Position numbers and translations under genes: made by a program. Shown one piece after another: positions 17,799 through 25,728 of a stretch of 64,000 bases of DNA. Each line of letters starts with the position of its first letter. The stretch's first letter is position 1. The DNA is taken from contig CAVYXQ010000004.1 of the NCBI GenBank assembly GCA_963772555.1, forward strand, positions 1-64,000. The letters are read 5' to 3'. The DNA comes from Roseiarcus sp963772555 (GTDB lineage Bacteria > Pseudomonadota > Alphaproteobacteria > Rhizobiales > Beijerinckiaceae). A model generated the notes under the pieces. That model was given only the letters and a program-made list of their open reading frames with translations, was not told the origin of the DNA and did not search any database.

Positions 17799-18749
17799 AT
17801 GGCCGAACCCTTGTCGCAAGTGGTCGCCTCGATGCCGCGGGGTCAATTCCTCGGGCTCTTGGCCCTGTTTCTCGGACCCGCCGTCGCAGTCTATACGCTC
17901 CTCTCGATCTACCCGCTCATCGCGACGATGGGGCTCTCGACCTACACGACGGACAGCAGCGGCGCGTATCATTTCCTCGGATTTGGGAATTTCGGCACGC
18001 TCCTGCTCGATCCGGATTGGTCGGTCCATTTTTGGAATGCGGCCAAGAACAATCTGATCTTCTTCATCGTGCACATGTTGGTGCAGAACCCCATCGGCGT
18101 CGCCCTCGCGGGGCTCCTCAGCCTGCCCGGCCTCAAGCTCAAGGGTCTCTACCGGACTGTCATTTTCCTGCCGACCATGCTCTCGGTGGTCATCGTCGGC
18201 TTCTCCTGGAACCTCATTCTTTCGCCTCTGTGGGGCGTGGCCGAGGGCGCGCTGAAGGCGGTCGGCCTCGGAAGCTGGTTCGCTCCGTGGCTCGGCCTGC
18301 CCTCGACCGCTCTCGTGACGCTCGCGCTCATCTCGGTGTGGCAGTTCGTCGGTATCCCCATGATGCTGATCTACGCGGCGCTGCTCAACATTCCCGACGA
18401 GCTTATCGACGCCGGGCGCGTCGACGGGCTGGGGCATTTCAGGATCTTCTGGCACATCAAGCTCCCTTTGGTGCTGCCGACCATCGGCCTCGTCTCGATC
18501 CTGACCTTCGTCGGCAATTTCAACGCCTTCGACCTCATCTATTCGGTGAAGGGCGCGCTGGCCGGGCCGAATTTCGCCTCCGACATTCTTGGCACTTTTT
18601 TCTATCGGACTTTTTTCGGCAACCAGTTGCAGCTCGGCAACCCGACGATGGGCGCGGCAGTCGCGACGGTGATGTTCTTCATCATCCTCGTCGGCGTCTG
18701 TCTTTATCTCTTCGTCGTCCAGCGTCGCCTGCGGCGCTACGCCTTCTAG
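17799..18749 (+). CDS. CUT1 sugar ABC transporter permease (MalF/UgpA-like)
   Basis: 316 aa from the ATG at 17799; the earlier in-frame ATG would translate the palindromic repeat and is rejected. Six transmembrane stretches are seen. The cytoplasmic EAA loop that contacts the ATPase is LIDAGRVDGLGHFRIFWHIKLPL (about residues 206-228), with the conserved Gly. Hydrophobic landmarks are LGPAVAVYTLLSIYPLI and TVIFLPTMLSVVIVGFSW. It is followed eight bases later by the second permease. Confidence 0.93.
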   Translation: MAEPLSQVVASMPRGQFLGLLALFLGPAVAVYTLLSIYPLIATMGLSTYTTDSSGAYHFLGFGNFGTLLLDPDWSVHFWNAAKNNLIFFIVHMLVQNPIGVALAGLLSLPGLKLKGLYRTVIFLPTMLSVVIVGFSWNLILSPLWGVAEGALKAVGLGSWFAPWLGLPSTALVTLALISVWQFVGIPMMLIYAALLNIPDELIDAGRVDGLGHFRIFWHIKLPLVLPTIGLVSILTFVGNFNAFDLIYSVKGALAGPNFASDILGTFFYRTFFGNQLQLGNPTMGAAVATVMFFIILVGVCLYLFVVQRRLRRYAF

Positions 18750-18757
18750 GGGAAACG

Positions 18758-19588
18758 ATGCTCAAGCAGCGCGCGCAGTCGCTCGGCGTCCACATTATCC
18801 TCATCGCCTACAGCGCGCTGGCGCTCGGGCCAATTCTGCTCGTGGTGATGAACTCGTTCAAGGCCCGCAACGCCATCTTCGGCGCGCCGCTCGCGCCGCC
18901 GAACCCGGCGACCTTCTCGCTGGTCGGCTACGCCAAGGTGTTCAAGGCCTCGCTGATCGGCACATATTTCGCCAATTCGCTGATTGTCACGCTGGTCAGC
19001 ATGGCTCTCGTCCTCTTGTTCGGCGCAATGGCGGCCTGGGCGCTGACCGAATACAGGTTTCGCGGCTCGACGGCGCTGGCGCTGTTTCTCTCGATCGGCA
19101 TCATGGTGCCGATCCGTCTAGGTTCCGTCGCCATCCTCAAGATGATGCGCGAGGCGGGCCTCAACGACACGCTGACGGCCCTCATCCTCGTCTATGTCGC
19201 CCAGGGGCTGCCGATGTCGGTGTTCATCCTCAGCGAATTCGTCCAGCAGATCCCGAGAGACCTGCGCGACGCGGCGCGCTGCGACGGCGTGCCCGAGACC
19301 CGCATCTTCTTCGAGGTGATCGCCCCGCTGCTCAGGCCCGCCATCGCCACCGTCGCAGTCTTCACCATCGTGCCGATCTGGAACGATCTCTGGTTTCCCC
19401 TGATCCTGACGTCGTCCGACTCGACCCACACGATCACGCTCGGCGTGCAGCAGTTCCTCGGCCAGTACATCACCGACTGGAATTCGGTGCTGGCGGCTCT
19501 GTCGATGGCGATCCTGCCGGTCGTCGCGATCTACGTCGTCTTCTCGCGACAACTGATCAGCGGCCTCACCGCCGGCGCGGTCAAGTAG
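18758..19588 (+). CDS. CUT1 sugar ABC transporter permease (MalG/UgpE-like)
   Basis: 276 aa. The start MLKQRAQSLGVHIILIAYS at 18758 follows AGGGGAAACG. Six membrane segments are seen; the EAA loop is DLRDAARCDGVPETRIFFEVIAPLLRP (about 167-193). The Leu-rich strand ALTEYRFRGSTALALFLSIG and the ending FSRQLISGLTAGAVK are standard for MalG-like subunits. It pairs with the preceding permease to form the channel. Confidence 0.94.
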   Translation: MLKQRAQSLGVHIILIAYSALALGPILLVVMNSFKARNAIFGAPLAPPNPATFSLVGYAKVFKASLIGTYFANSLIVTLVSMALVLLFGAMAAWALTEYRFRGSTALALFLSIGIMVPIRLGSVAILKMMREAGLNDTLTALILVYVAQGLPMSVFILSEFVQQIPRDLRDAARCDGVPETRIFFEVIAPLLRPAIATVAVFTIVPIWNDLWFPLILTSSDSTHTITLGVQQFLGQYITDWNSVLAALSMAILPVVAIYVVFSRQLISGLTAGAVK

Positions 19589-19601
19589 GGGCGCGACCGG
19601 C

Positions 19602-20675
19602 ATGGCGCGGCTCAAGATCGAGCAACTCAACAAGAGCTACGGCCCATCGCGCGTGCTCAGCGACATTGAGCTGTCGATCCGCGACGGCGAGTTCGTCGTG
19701 CTCGTCGGCCCGTCCGGCTGCGGCAAGTCGACGCTTCTGCGCATGATCGCCGGGCTCGACGCGCCGACCTCGGGCGACATCTTCATCGCCGACCGCCTGG
19801 TCAACGCGCTGGCCCCGGCCGAGCGCAAGATCGCCATGGTGTTCCAGTCCTACGCGCTCTACCCGCACATGGACGTTCGCAAGAACATGACCTTCGGCCT
19901 CAAATTTACCGGCGTCGCGCCCGCCGAGCGCGAGCGCCGGGTCGCCGAGGCCGCCCGGATGCTACGGCTCGAAGAGCTGCTCGCCCGCTATCCGCGCGAT
20001 CTTTCCGGCGGCCAGCGCCAGCGCGTGGCGATCGGCCGGGCGATCGTGCGCGAGCCCGATGTGTTTCTGTTCGACGAGCCGCTGTCGAATCTCGACGCAG
20101 CGCTGCGCGTCTCGACCCGGGTCGAGATCGCCCGGCTGCACCGCCTGCTCGGCTCGACCATGGTCTACGTGACGCACGACCAGATCGAGGCGATGACGCT
20201 CGCCGACCGCATCGTGGTGATGAATCTCGGGCGTATCGAGCAGGTCGGCAAGCCGCTCGATCTCTATTACACGCCGGCCAATCTGTTCGTTGCCGGCTTC
20301 ATCGGCTCGCCGGCGATGAATTTCTTTCCGGCGATCGTCGAGCGGGTCGAAGACGGAGCGGCGTTCGTCAAAGGCGCCGTGATCGCGCCCTTCTCCATGC
20401 CGGCGCGATCTCTGGCGCCCGGGTCGGCGATCACTGTCGGGGTTCGTCCGGAGCATCTGGCGATCGGCGCGCCCGGAGAGTTTTCCGCGACCGGCACGGT
20501 TGAACTCGTCGAGCGGCTCGGCGAAGCCTCCTACGCCCATGTGCGCCGCGCCGACGAAAAGATGATGATCGCGGAAATCCGCGGCCGCGACACCCCTTCG
20601 CCAGGGCGGGCGGTGACCTTCACATCGCCGGCCGACGACATTCATGTCTTCGACGAGGGCGGCCGCCGCATCTGA
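19602..20675 (+). CDS. ABC transporter ATPase, UgpC/MalK-like
   Basis: 357 aa. Walker A is GPSGCGKST (36-44), the Q-loop lies in VFQSYALYPHM, the signature is LSGGQRQRVAIGRAI (~134-148), Walker B is VFLFDEPLSNLDA, and the switch histidine is in VTHDQIEAMTLADR. The C-terminal ~110 residues form the OB-like MalK regulatory domain (GVRPEHLAIGAPG). It energises the two preceding permeases. The start is 13 bases after the second permease stop, so the four genes 16399-20675 form one operon. Confidence 0.95.
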   Translation: MARLKIEQLNKSYGPSRVLSDIELSIRDGEFVVLVGPSGCGKSTLLRMIAGLDAPTSGDIFIADRLVNALAPAERKIAMVFQSYALYPHMDVRKNMTFGLKFTGVAPAERERRVAEAARMLRLEELLARYPRDLSGGQRQRVAIGRAIVREPDVFLFDEPLSNLDAALRVSTRVEIARLHRLLGSTMVYVTHDQIEAMTLADRIVVMNLGRIEQVGKPLDLYYTPANLFVAGFIGSPAMNFFPAIVERVEDGAAFVKGAVIAPFSMPARSLAPGSAITVGVRPEHLAIGAPGEFSATGTVELVERLGEASYAHVRRADEKMMIAEIRGRDTPSPGRAVTFTSPADDIHVFDEGGRRI

Positions 20676-20983
20676 CGCGAGCGGCGCGGCGGGCCGGCGG
20701 CTGCGGCGCATCGATCGGCTGAGGTTGGACGCGGGATCTCGCTCAAACCGGCTGCTCCGGGGGTCTTGGCGACATGACCGAGCGGAACGCGTTTCTTCAT
20801 GATCGTATTGGCGGCAATTTAACTCAAATGTCGAATTCCAGACCTCTTGCCGCCATTAAGGATTGCGCCTTCGCCCCAGGGTCGCCATAATTGCGGAAGG
20901 AACGGCCTCGACCGCGCGGGAACTCCGCCTCGGCCGGTCGCGTTCTTTTTCGTCTACGGGGAATGTTCAGCGAGAGGGACCCC
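20676..20983. other. Intergenic stretch before the first L,D-transpeptidase, with an inverted repeat
   Basis: 308 bases without a gene. It contains an 8-bp inverted repeat, GGCGGCAA (20810-20817) and TTGCCGCC (20847-20854), with a 29-base AT-richer spacer that could hold a promoter or operator for the transpeptidase gene. No known regulator site was recognised. Confidence 0.45.
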
Positions 20984-21535
20984 ATGCGCCGCACCTTCAT
21001 CCGCGCCGCCATTGTGGCGGGCTTGTTTTTGACTGTGGGCCCCGCGCCCGTTTTCGCCAACCTGCTCGATTCGCAATTGCAGCCCGTGGCTTCGCCGATC
21101 CCGCGCGAAACCGTTCAGTTCCAGGGCCGCGAGGCGCCCGGCACCATCATCATCCGCACCAGCGAACGGCGGCTCTATCTCGTCCTGCCGGACCACCAGG
21201 CGCTGAGATATGGCGTCGGCGTCGGCCGGCCGGGCTTCACTTGGGCGGGCGTCAGCCATATAGCCTACAAGCGTGAATGGCCGGACTGGACGCCGCCGGC
21301 GCAGATGCTGCGTCGCCGTCCCGACTTGCCCCGCCATATGCAGGGCGGCCTCGACAATCCCCTCGGCGCACGGGCGATGTATATCGCGGGCACCCTCTAC
21401 CGCATTCACGGCTCGAACGAGCCCGACACGATCGGCCAGGCGGTGTCGTCCGGCTGCATCCGCATGACCAATGACGACGTCGTCGATCTCTACAGCCGCG
21501 CCAGGGTCGGCGCGCGGGTGATCGTGACCCGCTGA
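20984..21535 (+). CDS. L,D-transpeptidase (YkuD domain), exported
   Basis: 183 aa from the ATG at 20984, preceded by GAGAGGG. A signal peptide (IRAAIVAGLFLTVGPAPVFA) precedes a YkuD domain. The active-site motif is IHGSNEPDTIGQAVSSGCIRM with His142 and Cys158. The N-terminal strand of the domain is TIIIRTSERRLYLVL. These enzymes cross-link peptidoglycan 3-3 or attach proteins to it in the periplasm, and are abundant in Hyphomicrobiales. An earlier in-frame start would add ~31 Arg-rich residues before the signal peptide and is rejected. A paralogue lies at 24779. Confidence 0.92.
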   Translation: MRRTFIRAAIVAGLFLTVGPAPVFANLLDSQLQPVASPIPRETVQFQGREAPGTIIIRTSERRLYLVLPDHQALRYGVGVGRPGFTWAGVSHIAYKREWPDWTPPAQMLRRRPDLPRHMQGGLDNPLGARAMYIAGTLYRIHGSNEPDTIGQAVSSGCIRMTNDDVVDLYSRARVGARVIVTR

Positions 21536-21548
21536 CAAGGCTCCGCCG

Positions 21549-21582
21549 CCGGCCGCTCGAATGGGCGGTCGGGGCTTTTTTT
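21549..21582 (+). terminator. Rho-independent terminator after the L,D-transpeptidase
   Basis: The stem CCGGCCGC (21549-21556) pairs with GCGGTCGG (21565-21572), including one G-T pair, and is followed by GGC and seven Ts (21576-21582). Confidence 0.75.
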
Positions 21583-21610
21583 GCGCGGCGCGACCGCCTA
21601 TCTATTGGTG

Positions 21611-22630
21611 ATGAACGCCTTTTCGCCGTCGGCGGCGCCCCCGCTCATCGATCCGTTCGGCCGTCAGATCGCCTATGTGCGGGTGTCGGTGACCGACCGC
21701 TGCGACTATCGCTGCGTCTACTGCATGTCCGAGGACATGAATTTCCTGCCCAAGCGCGACGTCCTGTCGCTCGAGGAGCTGGAACGCCTCTGCGCCGCCT
21801 TCATCGGCCTCGGCGCGCGCAAGATCCGGATCACCGGCGGGGAGCCGCTCGTCCGTCGCAACGTGATGTCGCTGTTTCGCGCCCTCGGGCGGCATCTCGC
21901 CAGCGGTGCGCTCGATGAACTGACGCTGACGACCAACGGGTCGCAGCTCGCCCGCTTCGCTTCCGAACTCGTCGATTGCGGCGTCAAGCGCATCAATGTC
22001 TCGCTCGACACGCTCGATCCCGACAAGTTCCGCAGCGTGACGCGGTGGGGCGATCTGAGCGTCGTGCTCAATGGAATCGACGCCGCGGTCGCTGCGGGCC
22101 TCAAGGTCAAAGTCAACGCGGTCGCGCTCAAGGACTTCAACGACAGCGAGGCGCGCCGCCTCGTCGACTGGGCGCACGGCCGGGGCTTCGATCTGACCTT
22201 CATCGAAGTGATGCCGCTCGGCGCGATGGAGCGGGACCGCGCCGACCAGTTTCTGCCGCTGACCGCCTTGCGCGCCAACCTCGAGCGCTCGCTGACGCTG
22301 ACGCCCTCGGCCTATGCCAGCGGCGGTCCCGCGCGCTATTACGAGGTGAAGGAGACGGGCGGGCGGCTTGGTTTCATCACGCCGCTGACGCACAATTTCT
22401 GCGAGAGCTGCAATCGCGTTCGCGTCACCTGCGCCGGAACGCTCTACATGTGTCTCGGCCAGGAGGACGCAGCCGACCTCCGAGAACCGTTGCGACGCTC
22501 CGAGACGGACGGGCCCCTGATCCAGGCGATCCGCGCGGCCATCGCGAGGAAGCCGCGCGGCCACGATTTCGTCATCGCCCGCGCCGCGGCGCCAGCCGTG
22601 CAGCGTCACATGAGCGCGACCGGAGGCTAA
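21611..22630 (+). CDS. moaA: GTP 3',8-cyclase MoaA (molybdenum cofactor step 1)
   Basis: 339 aa. MoaA is a radical-SAM enzyme that starts molybdopterin synthesis from GTP. The SAM cluster motif is CDYRCVYC (Cys31, 35, 38). The GGEP motif is RITGGEPLVRR. The second cluster, which binds GTP, uses FCESCNRVRVTCAGTLYMC near residue 260. The C-terminus ends GG after MSATG, as needed for MoaA activity. I chose the ATG at 21611; a few upstream in-frame codons overlap the terminator. moaE and moaD lie at 36.4-37.1 kb on the other strand, so Mo-cofactor genes are split. Confidence 0.95.
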   Translation: MNAFSPSAAPPLIDPFGRQIAYVRVSVTDRCDYRCVYCMSEDMNFLPKRDVLSLEELERLCAAFIGLGARKIRITGGEPLVRRNVMSLFRALGRHLASGALDELTLTTNGSQLARFASELVDCGVKRINVSLDTLDPDKFRSVTRWGDLSVVLNGIDAAVAAGLKVKVNAVALKDFNDSEARRLVDWAHGRGFDLTFIEVMPLGAMERDRADQFLPLTALRANLERSLTLTPSAYASGGPARYYEVKETGGRLGFITPLTHNFCESCNRVRVTCAGTLYMCLGQEDAADLREPLRRSETDGPLIQAIRAAIARKPRGHDFVIARAAAPAVQRHMSATGG

Positions 22631-22734
22631 GCCGGTTTTTCGGTTCCGCCCGCTGGCCCGGCGCGCAATTGCGTCCTATATCAGCCAGGTGAACGGGCGG
22701 GACCTTGACTCTCGCTCTGGAAAGGACCAGCGCC

Positions 22735-23076
22735 ATGTCGAAAGCAAGCGAACGTATCGAGAAAGTGATTTCGGAACACCCCGTCGTCCTGTTCATGAAG
22801 GGAACGCCGCAGTTCCCGCAATGTGGCTTTTCCGGCCAGGTGATCCAGATTCTCGACTATCTCGGCGCTCCCGTCCACGGCGTCAACGTGCTCGAGGACG
22901 AGGAAATCCGTCAGGGCGTCAAGGAGTACGCCAACTGGCCGACCATTCCCCAGCTCTATGTCAAGGGCGAGTTCGTCGGCGGCTGCGACATCACCCGCGA
23001 AATGTTCCAGTCGGGCGAACTGGCGGCGATGCTGGCCGAGGCCGGGGTGCCGCTGAAGAGCCAAGCCAGGGTTTGA
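22735..23076 (+). CDS. grxD: Monothiol glutaredoxin, Grx4/GrxD type
   Basis: 113 aa. The CGFS active site is at residues 30-33 (FPQCGFSGQ). Other glutathione/Fe-S ligand motifs are FMKGTP, WPTIPQLYVKGEFVGGCDI. Family members bind a [2Fe-2S] cluster with glutathione and hand it to targets, often with BolA; bolA is not adjacent here. The ATG at 22735 matches the family N-terminus (SERIEKVI); ten upstream in-frame codons are unlikely. Confidence 0.95.
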   Translation: MSKASERIEKVISEHPVVLFMKGTPQFPQCGFSGQVIQILDYLGAPVHGVNVLEDEEIRQGVKEYANWPTIPQLYVKGEFVGGCDITREMFQSGELAAMLAEAGVPLKSQARV

Positions 23077-23183
23077 GACAGGGTTGATGGCGACGACGCG
23101 GTGAAGGGCGTCGTCGCGGACCGCCGGCCCGGCTGCGGATCGAGGGCGAGGGGCGCAAAGGCTGACCGTTGCGCCCAGCAAGC

Positions 23184-23224
23184 TACGACTAAAGTATGCA
23201 TCCATCGTGGTTGTATTAGTCGTA
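23184..23224. promoter_or_regulatory. Inverted repeat upstream of the PHB depolymerase gene
   Basis: TACGACTAA (23184-23192) and TTAGTCGTA (23216-23224) are perfect inverted copies with a 23-base AT-rich spacer, and the flanking AGC/GCT extends the match imperfectly. The low-GC island in a GC-rich region, 80-110 bases before the start of phaZ, suits a promoter with an operator. The cognate regulator is unknown. Confidence 0.5.
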
Positions 23225-23301
23225 AAGCTCAATTGAAAGGCAACATTCCGGAGGATACGCTGCTTGTTTGGGCGAGCGCGCCTCAAGGTTGGGTTGAGGA
23301 A

Positions 23302-24687
23302 ATGTTTCGAAACTATTCCTATCAATTGTACGAAATGGCGCATGCGGCTCTTGTGCCGGCGCGCGCCGCCTCGGACGCGGCGCATTTCATTTTCCGAAAT
23401 CCCTGGAATCCCCTTTCTAACACGGCGCTGGGCAAAAACATCTCCGCCGGCGCCGAATTGTTCGAGCGGATGACGCGACGCTACGGCAAGCCGACGTTCG
23501 GCCTCGATGAGATCGAGGTCGACGGCGTCGTCTATCCGGTCCTCGAAGACGTTGTCTGGATGCGGCCCTTCTGCAATCTCCTGCGCTTCGCCCGGCCTGA
23601 CTTTCCCGGCGCCGGGACGCAGCCGAAGCTCTTGATCGTCGCGCCCATGTCGGGCCATTACGCCACGCTGCTCCGCGGCACGGTCGAGGCATTCCTGCCG
23701 CATTGCGACGTCTACATCACGGACTGGTCGGACTCGCGCATGATCCCCCTGGCGGCCGGCACGTTCAATCTCGACGATTACATCGACTACCTTCAGGATA
23801 TCCTGCGCCATCTCGGCCCGGGCGTGCATACGCTCGGCGTCTGCCAGCCGGCGGTGCCGTTGATCGCCGCGGTCGCGCTGATGGAGGCGAACGGCGATCC
23901 GGACGCGCCCGCCAGCATGACCTTGATGGGCGGGCCGATCGACACCAGGCGGAGTCCGACGGCCGTCAACAAGCTGGCGGAAAAACGCGGCGTCGAGTGG
24001 TTCCGGCGCAACTGCTTGCAGGCCGTGCCGTTCCCCTATCCGGGCTTTGGCCGTGAGGTCTATCCGGGGTTCTTGCAGCTCTCCGGCTTCATGGCGATGA
24101 ACTTCGATCGCCATGTCAACGCCCATCTCGATATGTTCAACCATCTCGTCGCCGGCGACGGCGACTCGGCGGAGAAGCACCGCGATTTCTACGACGAATA
24201 TATGGCGGTCATGGATCTCGACGCCGCCTATTACATGCAGACCGTCGAGACGGTGTTCGTGCGCCATGCGCTGCCGAAAGGCGAGATGACGCACCGCGCG
24301 CAAAAGGTCGACCTCAAGGCGATCCGCAACTGCGGCCTGATGACCGTCGAGGGCGAGAAGGACGACATTTCCGGCGTTGGCCAGACGCAGGCGGCGCAGG
24401 CGCTGTGCATCAACATTCCGGATGAGAAGAAGCTGCACCATCTGCAGCTCGGCGTCGGCCATTACGGCGTCTTCAACGGCTCCCGTTTTCGCAACGACGT
24501 CGTGCCGTTGATTCTTGCTTTCATGGCCAGGATCGACGCGGCGGCGAATGTCGCGAAGCCGAACGGCGCCAAACCGCATGGCGCGGGCAAGACGAACGGC
24601 GCCGGCAAGGCGAACGGCGCGGGCTACGCGGACGGAGTTCAGCGCCAGCCGGTCGCGGTTCAGGTCCCGAGCTCCGTCGCCGTTTGA
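23302..24687 (+). CDS. phaZ: Intracellular polyhydroxybutyrate depolymerase PhaZ
   Basis: 461 aa from the ATG at 23302 (RBS TTGAGGAA). Intracellular PHB depolymerases mobilise storage granules. They have an alpha/beta-hydrolase fold with a cysteine nucleophile in a lipase-like box; here GVCQPAVP with Cys181. Family landmarks are MFRNYSYQLYEMAHAA, VAPMSGHYATLLRGTV, VYITDWSDSRMIP, and the terminal histidine in GVGHYGVFNGSRFR. After ~425 the chain carries a low-complexity Asn-Gly-Ala-Lys repeat (NGAGKANGAG), unusual but likely a flexible tail. The frame is open further upstream, but the family start and RBS favour 23302. Confidence 0.93.
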   Translation: MFRNYSYQLYEMAHAALVPARAASDAAHFIFRNPWNPLSNTALGKNISAGAELFERMTRRYGKPTFGLDEIEVDGVVYPVLEDVVWMRPFCNLLRFARPDFPGAGTQPKLLIVAPMSGHYATLLRGTVEAFLPHCDVYITDWSDSRMIPLAAGTFNLDDYIDYLQDILRHLGPGVHTLGVCQPAVPLIAAVALMEANGDPDAPASMTLMGGPIDTRRSPTAVNKLAEKRGVEWFRRNCLQAVPFPYPGFGREVYPGFLQLSGFMAMNFDRHVNAHLDMFNHLVAGDGDSAEKHRDFYDEYMAVMDLDAAYYMQTVETVFVRHALPKGEMTHRAQKVDLKAIRNCGLMTVEGEKDDISGVGQTQAAQALCINIPDEKKLHHLQLGVGHYGVFNGSRFRNDVVPLILAFMARIDAAANVAKPNGAKPHGAGKTNGAGKANGAGYADGVQRQPVAVQVPSSVAV

Positions 24688-24778
24688 TCCTGCCTGACCT
24701 GTTTACCGCGATTCACGAACGGGCGCGCCGCCATTCGGGGTCGATGCTAATCTGCCCTTGGAAACGAGGGGCGCTGGC

Positions 24779-25291
24779 ATGGGCGCGAGAGCCGCGGTGG
24801 CAGCAGGATTGGGACTCTTCAGCGCGCTCGCCGCCGATCCGGCGGCGGCCGGGCGTCTGGTCGACTACCCGAGCCAATATCCTCCAGGCGAGATCCTCAT
24901 CAGCCAGTCGGCCAGGCGGCTCTATCTGATCGTCAATGCAGAGAGCGCGATCGCCTATCCGGTGGCGGTCGCCAAGCCGGGCAAGGAATGGCTCGGTCCT
25001 GCGCGGGTCGCAGGAAAATTCGTCGAGCCCGACTGGTCGCCGCCGGAATCGGTCAAACGCGACCATCCCGAATTGCCCGATCTCATTCCCGGCGGCTCGC
25101 CGAGCAATCCGATGGGGGAAAGGGCGATTACGCTCGACCGCGACGAGATCGCCATCCACGGCACGAACCGGGCGATGCGCGCCTCGGTCGGCACGGCCGC
25201 CTCCTATGGCTGCATCCGTATGCTGAACGAAGACGTGATCGACCTCTTCGAGCGCGTCGCGGTTGGCGCGCCGGTGATGATGCTGCGCTGA
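24779..25291 (+). CDS. Second L,D-transpeptidase (YkuD domain), exported
   Basis: 170 aa from the ATG at 24779 (GAGGGG upstream). A signal peptide (AAVAAGLGLFSALAADPAAA) is followed by a YkuD domain starting at EILISQSARRLYLIV. The active site is IHGTNRAMRASVGTAASYGCIRM with His127 and Cys145. It is paralogous to the gene at 20984 but clearly diverged. Role: periplasmic peptidoglycan 3-3 cross-linking or related transpeptidation. Confidence 0.92.
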   Translation: MGARAAVAAGLGLFSALAADPAAAGRLVDYPSQYPPGEILISQSARRLYLIVNAESAIAYPVAVAKPGKEWLGPARVAGKFVEPDWSPPESVKRDHPELPDLIPGGSPSNPMGERAITLDRDEIAIHGTNRAMRASVGTAASYGCIRMLNEDVIDLFERVAVGAPVMMLR

Positions 25292-25292
25292 C

Positions 25293-25315
25293 GCCGCCGC
25301 ACTCCGCGCGGCGGC
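25293..25315. terminator. Hairpin between convergent genes
   Basis: GCCGCCGC (25293-25300) pairs perfectly with GCGGCGGC (25308-25315) around seven bases. It lies between the stop codons of the convergent transpeptidase and SdhAF4-like genes and may terminate both directions; T-runs are short. Confidence 0.6.
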
Positions 25316-25319
25316 TTAG

Positions 25320-25556
25320 TCAGAAGTCGCTGGCGAGGCCCCTCACTTCCCAGTCGCCGTAGCGCGTTGGGTTCGGTCCGTCGCGCCCGTTGAGCTCGCG
25401 CGACCGCGCGAAGGCCGGCCGAGTTCGCCGGGCCGCAGCTTCCGCGAGGGCTCGCCCAGCGGCCGCGGACAGGACGCGCTCCCCGCCTGACGGGGCCGGC
25501 GGAGCGGCGCTCCCGTCCGCCTCCGCCGTCTCGAGCCTCGTTCCGCTTCCCGCCAT
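25320..25556 (-). CDS. DUF1674 / SdhAF4-like small protein (succinate dehydrogenase assembly factor family)
   Basis: 78 aa. The C-terminus DGPNPTRYGDWEVRGLASDF is the DUF1674 signature. In mitochondria the homologue (Sdh8/SDHAF4) helps load flavinylated SdhA into complex II; a similar role is inferred for alphaproteobacterial members. The N-terminal half is Ala/Glu-rich and disordered-looking. The ATG at 25556 has an ideal GAAGGAGA spaced six bases upstream; a longer start six codons earlier lacks one. No sdh genes are adjacent. Confidence 0.85.
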   Translation of the reverse strand: MAGSGTRLETAEADGSAAPPAPSGGERVLSAAAGRALAEAAARRTRPAFARSRELNGRDGPNPTRYGDWEVRGLASDF

Positions 25557-25728
25557 TTTGTCTCCTTCACGCAAATACCCGACTGCGCGCCGGATTTATC
25601 GCAACCCGAACGACTTGGCGAACCGGTTTCGACCAAGCAGGACATTCCGGCGATGGCCGTGTGTGTTTCTCTCCGCTGTTGGCGCCGAGCGCGCAGGTCC
25701 GACGTCCCGATCCGGGCGCTTTCACCGG

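Noticed and set aside
21576..21610. Start of moaA upstream of 21611
   Set aside because: The extra codons would overlap the T-run of the preceding terminator and add sequence atypical of MoaA.
22681..24579. Long minus-strand open frame opposite grxD and phaZ
   Set aside because: It runs antisense to two clearly recognisable proteins and has no domain content or ribosome-binding site.
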